From Bacteroidales bacterium (lineage in GTDB: Bacteria; Bacteroidota; Bacteroidia; Bacteroidales; PUMT01): a stretch of 36,265 nucleotides of DNA. The stretch lies in assembly GCA_007132715.1 (NCBI GenBank), contig SLOE01000132.1, positions 1 through 36,265 on the forward strand. The letters are read 5' to 3'. How positions within the stretch are numbered: position 1 is the stretch's first letter; each line of letters begins with the position of its first letter. This document shows positions 28,915-36,265 of this stretch, one piece after another. Under the pieces are notes generated by a model. That model did no database searches, was not told the DNA's origin, and worked only from the letters and a program-made list of their open reading frames with translations. A program made the position numbers and the translations under genes.

Positions 28915-30150
28915 ATGGTACAAAAGAAAAAGTTCACCCTCACAATCTGGATATTTGCCGGGTTTTTCCTTGGGATCCTGACCGGCGCCCTGGCCGGCGA
29001 ACCGGTCCTTCCGTACACTGATGTGCTTGCCGACATCTTCCTCAGGCTCCTGCGGATGGCCATACTGCCCCTGGTAATCACTTCCGTTATAAGTTCAATA
29101 ATACAGGTGGGTTCGGCAGGGGGACTGGGAAGGATGGGCTTGCGCACCATGGTGTATTACCTGTCTACCAGCCTGCTGGCTATATTTACCGGGCAGATAC
29201 TGGTAAATATATTCAAGCCCGGTGAAGGTGCCGGTATAGTCCTCGAAGAAAATCCCGATACCATTGCTGCTGCAGAGCGGGGACTTGGACGGCTGTTCCT
29301 CGATATCATTCCCGAAAACCCTTTTGCCGCTGCGGCTTCGGGCGACGTGTTGCCGGTAATTTTCTTTTCCATACTGTTCGGTCTTTTTGTCACACAGCTT
29401 AAAGCCGATCAGAGAAGCCTGCTGGGGGGATTTTTCGAGGCCGCGTTCGAGGCCATGATGAAGATGACCTCCTTTATAATCTGGTCGGCGCCATTCGGCG
29501 TGTTTGGCATTATCACGGGAATTGTCGCCACCTCCGGTTTCTCTGCGTTCAGGTCGCTGGGGTTCTACTTTTTGATAGTGCTCGGGGGACTGGCAATACA
29601 TATGTTTTTTACACTGCCGTTGCTGCTGTGGGTGCTGGGCAGGGTGAGCCCGGTCAAGCATTACAAGGGGATGATCCCGGCGCTGCTTACAGCTTTCTCA
29701 ACATGCTCGACCATTGTGACACTTCCGTTAACCCTTAAAGCTGTTACTGAAAATTCAGGGGCTTCGCGGAGGGCCGCAGGCTTTGTGCTCCCGATAGGCG
29801 CAACGGTAAATATGGACGGGACCGCATTGTATGAATGTGTGGCAGTGATCTTTATTGCGCAGGTTTACGGGTTTGACCTATCACTGGGAGGACAGGTGAC
29901 AGTGGCGGTGACAGCAGTGCTTGCCTCGATCGGTGCGGCGAGCATACCGATGAGCGGGATGGTGATGATGTCGATCATCCTCGGTGCGGTGGGACTGCCG
30001 CTTGAGGGTGTTGCCATCATACTTGCGGTGGACAGGATACTGGATATGTTCCGCACCACGGCCAATGTCTTCAGCGACAGTTGCGGCGCGGTCATCATCT
30101 CCAGGTTTGATGAACGGGATAAAAGCACCCCTCCGGTTAAGACCGGCTGA
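28915..30150 (+). CDS. Dicarboxylate/amino acid:cation symporter (DAACS/SDF family)
   Basis: MAILPLVITSVISSI, AFSTCSTIVTLPLTLKAV, GATVNMDGTALYECVAVIFIAQ, DRILDMFRTTANVFSDSCGAVII. Confidence 0.95.
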   Translation: MVQKKKFTLTIWIFAGFFLGILTGALAGEPVLPYTDVLADIFLRLLRMAILPLVITSVISSIIQVGSAGGLGRMGLRTMVYYLSTSLLAIFTGQILVNIFKPGEGAGIVLEENPDTIAAAERGLGRLFLDIIPENPFAAAASGDVLPVIFFSILFGLFVTQLKADQRSLLGGFFEAAFEAMMKMTSFIIWSAPFGVFGIITGIVATSGFSAFRSLGFYFLIVLGGLAIHMFFTLPLLLWVLGRVSPVKHYKGMIPALLTAFSTCSTIVTLPLTLKAVTENSGASRRAAGFVLPIGATVNMDGTALYECVAVIFIAQVYGFDLSLGGQVTVAVTAVLASIGAASIPMSGMVMMSIILGAVGLPLEGVAIILAVDRILDMFRTTANVFSDSCGAVIISRFDERDKSTPPVKTG

Positions 30151-30305
30151 CGGTCCTTCATATTGTGTTGCGGCGCCATAAGAATCACTGATTTTAATGA
30201 ACGGCAAATTAGCCCAGCGCAAATAACTCAGGCAGGATCAAACTGTCTTATCTGTTGAAGGCATGGTGATGTATTATTTCTTATATTCGTATAAAATTTT
30301 CTGAT

Positions 30306-31331
30306 ATGAAGGTTAAAATTATACTGTTATTTACTGCCTCTGTTATTTTCATGAATGCTGCGGGCAGCGGGATACAGGCACAGGATGAACCGCTTGCCGA
30401 ACAGATCAGGGGCCTGGTACAGCATGAGGCGTTCATGCTGAACCTTCTCGTTCAGTCCGGCTTCAGGTACTCACTGTCTGATGATGATTTCCAGGGCGGC
30501 AGGACCTTCGAGGTAGCAAATGCAAGGGTAAGCCTGAGGGGCGAGATCGACAACAGGTTCTATTACCGTATACTTGTCAATATGGCCAGTGAGCCCAACC
30601 TGCTTGATGCCTATGCAGGCTACAGGCACAGTGATGCCCTGAGGATAACAGCCGGTGCGATGAAGCCCAGCCAGACGGCTGACTATATTGTTTCTCCGCA
30701 GGAAACTGACTTCGTTGACAGGGCGAGGATCACGGGGCATCTGGTGCAGTCGCGAGAGATCGGACTGGCCGCCGAGGGTGATATCAATGGTTTTTATTAC
30801 TATTCAGGAATATTCAACGGCAGCAGGCTGACCGACAACAATAACAATAAATTCTACGGTATCGGGAGGCTGCAGTATACCTTTGATGATGCTGTTCCCG
30901 GTACGCTGCAGGTTGCAGTGTCAGGTTCCCATGGTGATTCGCGCGGAATCAGGAGCGGCAGTGTGGGTCCGGTACTGAGGGGCGAACGATCTATTTATGG
31001 CGCTGATCTGAGGATGGAGACAGCCACAGTCCTGCTTGCTGCAGAATACCTTGCAGGGAACGTCGAGATAGCTGAGCTTCCCGGCAGCAAGGAACTTATA
31101 AGCGGGTATTACCTCACAGGCGGTTACCGCTTTGCTGAAAGCACCATGGCCCTTGTGCGCTGGCAATCCTGGGGATACAGGGAGAGGGATTTTCGCGACA
31201 ACCAGCTTACTTTTGGCATTAACCATGATTTTACCGGGATAACCAGCTTCCAGGCAAATTTTGATGCCTATTTTCCGGAAGAGGGTGACAACCGTTTCGG
31301 TCTGTCACTGATTCTGCAGGTCTACTTCTGA
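30306..31331 (+). CDS. Outer-membrane porin (O/P-like beta-barrel)
   Basis: Signal peptide MKVKIILLFTASVIFMNAAGSGIQAQ; alternating amphipathic strands; GRTFEVANARVSLRGEIDNRFYYRILVN; aromatic C-terminus LILQVYF. Confidence 0.8.
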   Translation: MKVKIILLFTASVIFMNAAGSGIQAQDEPLAEQIRGLVQHEAFMLNLLVQSGFRYSLSDDDFQGGRTFEVANARVSLRGEIDNRFYYRILVNMASEPNLLDAYAGYRHSDALRITAGAMKPSQTADYIVSPQETDFVDRARITGHLVQSREIGLAAEGDINGFYYYSGIFNGSRLTDNNNNKFYGIGRLQYTFDDAVPGTLQVAVSGSHGDSRGIRSGSVGPVLRGERSIYGADLRMETATVLLAAEYLAGNVEIAELPGSKELISGYYLTGGYRFAESTMALVRWQSWGYRERDFRDNQLTFGINHDFTGITSFQANFDAYFPEEGDNRFGLSLILQVYF

Positions 31332-31340
31332 CATCTTACA

Positions 31341-31360
31341 CCAAACCGGCTGTTTGGCCG
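31341..31360 (+). terminator. Weak hairpin after the porin gene
   Basis: CCAAAC-CGGCT-GTTTGG (31341-31357), with an overlapping alternative stem CGGC-TGTTTG-GCCG. No strong T tract. Confidence 0.3.
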
Positions 31361-31416
31361 TTGTAAAAGAGTGAACCGATTATTATCTTGCAGATGGTAA
31401 TCGTTGAAATTCAATT

Positions 31417-32595
31417 ATGAACTGTCAGCGCCGGCGTAGTTTTGTCAAAAAAGCTTTTATCGGGTGTGCAGGTTTTATTTCCCTGGGGTGCCTGCCGTTT
31501 GTCCGGGATCCTTTAGCTGCAACCGGCAATCCGGGGATGAGCAGGGGGGGCGGTGGTGTGCAACCGGCACAGGGCACCGATGGCTCCGAGGCGATGTTCT
31601 ACAGCAAGCTTGACAATAATGTGGTGCAATGTCAGCTTTGTCCGCATCGTTGCAAAATTGAGCCAGGCAACAGCGGATTTTGCAGGGTGCGGCGAAACAG
31701 GCGCGGCACTCTCTACAGTATGGTTTACGGCAGGCCCTGCACGGTCGATGTCGGTCCCATAGAGAAGGCCCCCCTCTACCATTTTGTGCCTGGCCACCGG
31801 CGATTGTGCCTTGCAACGGTCGGATGCAACCTCAGGTGCAGGTACTGCCATAACTGGCACATATCACAGCGTGGACCCGGCGAGGTGCGGGAGCTGCGGA
31901 TGAGTGCCTCACAGATTGTTGATGAGGCAGCAAGGCAGGGAGTGCGTTCCATCTCGTTCACCTATTCCGAACCAACAATATTTTATGAATATGTTTATGA
32001 TATAAGCAGGCTTGCGAAGGATCGGGGACTGAAAACGAGCATCGTGTCGAACGGTTATATTAACCCGGAACCGATGCGCCGGCTGCTGCCGCATCTGGAT
32101 GCGGTTAAAATCGACCTTAAGGCATTCAGTGATTCCTTTTACAGGGATATTTCCTCTGCAAGCCTTGACCCTGTACTCCGGACCCTGCAGTTGCTCAGGG
32201 AAGAGGGCGCCTTTTTTGAAATTGTATGCCTGGTGGTGCCAACGCTCAACGATGACCCGGTTGATATCAAAATGATGTGTGAATGGATAGCTGGCAACCT
32301 GGGGAGGGATGTTCCGTTACACTTTACCAGGTTTGCCCCTTCATACCGGCTCACAAACCTGCCGTCAACCCCGGTGAGGACCCTGGAGGCTGCAATCGGG
32401 ATCGCCCTTGGCAGTGGCCTCAGGTACGTCTATATTGGTAATGTTCCGGGACACATGAATAACTCAACCTATTGTCCCCGTTGCGACGAAAGGCTTATTC
32501 ACCGCACCCATTTCACGGTGCTGGAGAACAATATTGAAAATGGTAAATGCAGGTACTGCGGTTATGCGATACGCGGTATCTGGGAAGCAGTTTGA
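31417..32595 (+). CDS. amrS: AmmeMemoRadiSam-type radical SAM enzyme with twin-arginine-like signal
   Basis: MNCQRRRSFVKKAFIGCAGFISLGC signal-like; CQLCPHRCKIEPGNSGFC; radical SAM CNLRCRYCHNWHISQ; C-terminal CPRC...CRYCG. Confidence 0.88.
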   Translation: MNCQRRRSFVKKAFIGCAGFISLGCLPFVRDPLAATGNPGMSRGGGGVQPAQGTDGSEAMFYSKLDNNVVQCQLCPHRCKIEPGNSGFCRVRRNRRGTLYSMVYGRPCTVDVGPIEKAPLYHFVPGHRRLCLATVGCNLRCRYCHNWHISQRGPGEVRELRMSASQIVDEAARQGVRSISFTYSEPTIFYEYVYDISRLAKDRGLKTSIVSNGYINPEPMRRLLPHLDAVKIDLKAFSDSFYRDISSASLDPVLRTLQLLREEGAFFEIVCLVVPTLNDDPVDIKMMCEWIAGNLGRDVPLHFTRFAPSYRLTNLPSTPVRTLEAAIGIALGSGLRYVYIGNVPGHMNNSTYCPRCDERLIHRTHFTVLENNIENGKCRYCGYAIRGIWEAV

Positions 32596-32637
32596 GGTGT
32601 GACCGGACTGGCAATTTGAAAACTAAACTGATTTGTT

Positions 32638-33843
32638 ATGACTACCAGCAGGCGTGAATTTATTGTAAAGGCAGTGCTTGGCGGAGCTGCCGCCCTGTCG
32701 GCGGGATGCATGCTGCTGAGCGGTGCAAGGGGCAGGCTGCGTGGTGGCCCTGCCCTGGCTGCATCAGCCCTGCTGCCGTCTGACCGGGGAGGCGTGGACT
32801 TCCGCGAAAGCGAAATTATTAATGAGAACCCGGGGGGAATTGAGGCGATGTACTATTCGGCGGACGACAGGAACAGGGTGAGTTGTGAGCTGTGCTACCG
32901 CAACTGTGTTATTGCCCCGGGCAGAAGGGGGTTCTGCCGTAACAGGGAAAACAGCCGGGGAAGCCTGTATAACGTAGTTTACGGCAGGCCGTCGGCGGTT
33001 CATGTCGATCCGGTGGAGAAGGAGCCCCAGCACCACCTGCTGCCGGGAGCCGAGATGCTGAGTATCGGCACGGCGGGGTGCAATTTCAGGTGCCTGCATT
33101 GCCATAACTGGCACCTGTCGCAGCGGTCGATCGAAGAGATAGGACGCTACCATGACCTGCCTCCGCGCGATGTTGTAAGTACTGCCCGGGAACTTGGTGT
33201 GAGCATTATCTCATCCACCTATAACGAGCCGACTGTCTTTTATGAGTATGTTCTGGATACGGCCAGGATAGCAAGGCCGGAGGGGTTTAAGATATTGTGG
33301 CACTCAAACGGATACATGAAGCCTGAGCCGCTGGTTGAACTGCTGGGCCATACCGATGCGGTGACGGTTGACCTGAAAGGGTTCTCGAAAAGGGCCTATG
33401 ACAACTCCTCGGCCGAGCTTGAGCCGGTGCTGGAAACTCTGAAGATCATCAGGCATGAGGGTGTCTGGCTCGAGATAGTCAACCTGGTGATACCGGGAGT
33501 GAACGATTCGATGGCCGAGATAGGGGAGATGTGCTCCTGGATAAGGGATAACCTTTCGCCTGAGGTGCCCCTCCACCTCTCAAGGTTCTTCCCAAATTAC
33601 AAGCTTACCAACCTGTCGCCCACTCCTGTTGCAACTCTTGAAAGGGCTTTTGACACTGCAAGAAAGGCCGGCCTTGATTATGTTACGCTGGGTAACGTTC
33701 CCGGGCATGAATACAACTCCACTTTTTGCCCGCGCTGCGGTGAGATCCTTATCAGGCGCGTCCATTTCAAGGTGACGGAGAACAATATTACGGACGGCAG
33801 GTGTGCTTCCTGCAGACATAACATTCCCGGTATATGGAGCTGA
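32638..33843 (+). CDS. amrS: AmmeMemoRadiSam-type radical SAM enzyme, tandem paralog, with twin-arginine/lipobox signal
   Basis: MTTSRREFIVKAVLGGAAALSAGC; CELCYRNCVIAPGRRGFC; CNFRCLHCHNWHLSQ; C-terminal CPRC...CASC. Closely similar throughout to the preceding protein. Confidence 0.88.
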   Translation: MTTSRREFIVKAVLGGAAALSAGCMLLSGARGRLRGGPALAASALLPSDRGGVDFRESEIINENPGGIEAMYYSADDRNRVSCELCYRNCVIAPGRRGFCRNRENSRGSLYNVVYGRPSAVHVDPVEKEPQHHLLPGAEMLSIGTAGCNFRCLHCHNWHLSQRSIEEIGRYHDLPPRDVVSTARELGVSIISSTYNEPTVFYEYVLDTARIARPEGFKILWHSNGYMKPEPLVELLGHTDAVTVDLKGFSKRAYDNSSAELEPVLETLKIIRHEGVWLEIVNLVIPGVNDSMAEIGEMCSWIRDNLSPEVPLHLSRFFPNYKLTNLSPTPVATLERAFDTARKAGLDYVTLGNVPGHEYNSTFCPRCGEILIRRVHFKVTENNITDGRCASCRHNIPGIWS

Positions 33844-33874
33844 GGTGGAAGGTGCGGCGGCAAAATCACCAGCA

Positions 33875-36265
33875 ATGATGAGGCGAAAAATAGTTTCTGC
33901 GGTCATCCTGATGGGGTTCAGCGGTCTAGTCGCGCAGATAGTGCTGTTGCGTGAACTGATGGTGGCTTTTCACGGCAATGAGCTTTCCATTGGCGTGGTG
34001 CTGGCCAACTGGATGCTGCTGGAAGCAGCCGGTGCATTTTTCCTTGGCAGGAGGATTGCCGGTTCGCCTCGGCGGAGGCTGCTGTTTATTGGCGTGACCG
34101 TGATGTTTTCGTTGTTTTTCCCTGCTGCCGTTTACTTTGCAAGGGTGTTCAAGGATATGATGAGCCTTGTGCCGGGAGAGGGCATTGGCATCATGCCCAT
34201 GTTCTACGTGTCGTTTCTTATACTCCTTCCTGTCAGCGTCTTTCACGGGGCGCTCTTTACCGCCGGCTGCAAGCTGTACTCCCAGTTGTCGTTGCCCGGC
34301 AAAGAGGGGGGGACAGAAGAGGCAGGCGGGCACGGGGCCGGGCAGGGTGCAGTCAAAAACACCGGGCACGATGCCGGCCGTTTTGTCGGACAGGGTGATG
34401 ACAGCTGCGGCGATAATGATGCCGGGCAGGGGGCCGGCAGTATCGCGCGGGTTTATATCTACGAGACGGTAGGGACGCTGGTTGGGGGACTGGTACTGAC
34501 TTACCTGCTGATTCCTCATCTTCACTCGGTGAAAATAGCTGTCCTGACCGCCCTTTTTAACTTCGCTGTTTGTGCCTGGCTGCTGAAGCCGTTCAGGAGC
34601 CAGGCAGCATCGTTTGCAGACCGGGCAGGATGGGTGTTGCTCACTGCCCTGATCCTGTTTTCAGGTAACCTGGTGTTCAGGGGAGGATCTGACCGCCTGC
34701 ATGAACATTCGGTTAACAGGCAATGGAGAGGCCAGGAGGTGGTGCATTACCAGAATTCGCATTACGGCAATATCGTGGTTGTGGAGAACATGCAGGAGTA
34801 TACCTTTTTTTCGGACGGACTGCCGGTTATAACTGCTCCCAATCCGGATATTGTCTTTATTGAGGAGTTCGTACACTTCCCGATGCTGTCGCATCCTGAT
34901 CCGCTGGACATACTGGTGCTGAGCGGCGGAGCCGGCGGTGTTATAAGCGAGATACTGAAGCACGGTGTACAGAGGGTTGATTATGCTGAGGTTGACCCGC
35001 TTATACCCGAGGTTATAGGCAGGTTTTCCACTTCGCTCACCGACCGGGAACTTGGTGATGAGCGTGTTAAAGTGAGGTATGCCGACGGAAGGTTCTTCCT
35101 GAAACGCACTGAACAGACCTATGACCTGATATTCAGCGGATTTACCGATCCCTCGTCACTGCAGTCGAACAGGTTTTTTACCCGTGAGTTTTTCTCTATT
35201 GTAGAAAGCAAGCTTTCGCGGAAGGGGATCTTTGTACTTGCCCTGCCTGGGTCGCTCACCTATATGAGTCCCGAACTGGCTATGCTTAACGGACTGGTGC
35301 TGGCCACGCTGGAGGATGTATTCAACGTGGTTCGGGTTATACCCGGCGACGGAACAAACCTCTACCTTGCTTCCGGATCGTACTCTTCTGCTTTTCCTGA
35401 TGCGGGAGAGATGATGGCCAGGGCCGGTTCACGTGATATCAGTTTCAGCCTTATAACACCGGGGTACCTGGAATACCGCCTTCATGAGAGATGGCAGGAG
35501 TGGTTCCATGATAACCTTGGGGATACCGGCGGGAGAATTAACGAGGATTTCAGGCCGCTGGGGGTCTTTTACAGCCTTGTGTGGTGGAATGAGAAGTTCT
35601 CACCTTCGTTCAACAGGATTTTCAGGCAAAGTGAAGGGATAAGCATTTCGATGATGTCAATTGTTTTCCTGTTGCTGACCGGTTTGGCACTGGTTTACTC
35701 TGCACGACTGAAGCAGCCGGTCAGGCCCGCACTGTCGTTCTGCATTGTTTCAACAGGTTTTGCCGGCATGCTCTTCGACCTCATCCTGATATTTGCTTTT
35801 CAGGTGCTGTTTGGCTATATTTTTTACTGGCTCGGACTGCTTGTTACGGCGTTCATGGCTGGTGTGGCTGCCGGGGGACTGTGGATGACCCGGCGCATAA
35901 AAAGGATGGACAGTGTGCTGCCCGGTATCATCAGGCTGGAGATGCTAATTTTGCTTTTCGCTTTGGTGCTGCCCTGGATATTCACATTTTCGGCACCACT
36001 GCTGGTTCATCCCTGGTTCGATCTCCTGCTGAGGATCATGTTCCTGTTGCTCTCTTTCCTGTCGGGCCTGCTCGTGGGGGCTGAGTTTCCACTTGCCAAC
36101 AGGGAATACCTGAAGATGTCGGGCGATATCGGTGGTACAGCCGGGTTGCTGTACAGTGCCGACCTGTGGGGAGGATGGATAGGCGGTATCCTGGGCGGGG
36201 TGGTGTTGCTGCCGGTACTCGGACTGGTACAGAGTTCGCTGGTGATTGTGATGTTCAAGGCAAGC
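33875..36265 (+). CDS. Polytopic membrane protein with spermidine synthase-like domain; 3' end outside window
   Basis: Own translation, frame open to the last base: MMRRKIVSAVILMGFSGLVAQIVLLRELMVAFHGNELSIGVVLANWMLLEAAGAFFLGRRI...DILVLSGGAGGVISEILKHGVQRVDYAEVDPLIPEVIGRF...YDLIFSGFTDPSSLQSNRFFTREFFSIV...GAEFPLANREY. Missing from the ORF track. Confidence 0.88.
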   Translation, partial: MMRRKIVSAVILMGFSGLVAQIVLLRELMVAFHGNELSIGVVLANWMLLEAAGAFFLGRRIAGSPRRRLLFIGVTVMFSLFFPAAVYFARVFKDMMSLVPGEGIGIMPMFYVSFLILLPVSVFHGALFTAGCKLYSQLSLPGKEGGTEEAGGHGAGQGAVKNTGHDAGRFVGQGDDSCGDNDAGQGAGSIARVYIYETVGTLVGGLVLTYLLIPHLHSVKIAVLTALFNFAVCAWLLKPFRSQAASFADRAGWVLLTALILFSGNLVFRGGSDRLHEHSVNRQWRGQEVVHYQNSHYGNIVVVENMQEYTFFSDGLPVITAPNPDIVFIEEFVHFPMLSHPDPLDILVLSGGAGGVISEILKHGVQRVDYAEVDPLIPEVIGRFSTSLTDRELGDERVKVRYADGRFFLKRTEQTYDLIFSGFTDPSSLQSNRFFTREFFSIVESKLSRKGIFVLALPGSLTYMSPELAMLNGLVLATLEDVFNVVRVIPGDGTNLYLASGSYSSAFPDAGEMMARAGSRDISFSLITPGYLEYRLHERWQEWFHDNLGDTGGRINEDFRPLGVFYSLVWWNEKFSPSFNRIFRQSEGISISMMSIVFLLLTGLALVYSARLKQPVRPALSFCIVSTGFAGMLFDLILIFAFQVLFGYIFYWLGLLVTAFMAGVAAGGLWMTRRIKRMDSVLPGIIRLEMLILLFALVLPWIFTFSAPLLVHPWFDLLLRIMFLLLSFLSGLLVGAEFPLANREYLKMSGDIGGTAGLLYSADLWGGWIGGILGGVVLLPVLGLVQSSLVIVMFKAS

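Overview
Bacteroidota-like chromosomal segment. This is inferred from TTTG-N19-TAnnTTTG promoters, a T9SS type-A sorting domain, an MG2/plug-domain protein and a scattered CAZyme content. I see no rRNA, tRNA, CRISPR array, transposase or phage module. Left and central parts: a 5'-truncated GH43 gene; a small lipoprotein divergent from a DksA/TraR-type zinc-finger protein; a three-gene acyl-CoA ligase / GNAT-like / phytoene-desaturase-like operon; a short GH67-like gene; a GH29 fucosidase; an MG2-plug protein; a GH10 xylanase preceded by an overlapping micro-lipoprotein ORF; a modular PL14-like T9SS protein; ThuA plus Tat-signal Gfo/Idh/MocA; a hypothetical protein; a GH127 gene broken by a G-tract frameshift and apparently missing an internal segment; a TauE-like permease; and Tat-signal Gfo/Idh/MocA plus a CoA-disulfide-reductase-like protein. 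Right part: a cytochrome c-sugar dehydrogenase fusion, a TPR protein, a DAACS symporter, a porin, and then the most unusual block. That block is two tandem AmmeMemoRadiSam-type radical SAM enzymes, both with twin-arginine signal/lipobox-like N-termini, followed at short spacing by a polytopic membrane spermidine-synthase-like protein. The last gene is absent from the ORF track because it runs off the window. All family calls come from reading motifs; no database search was run.
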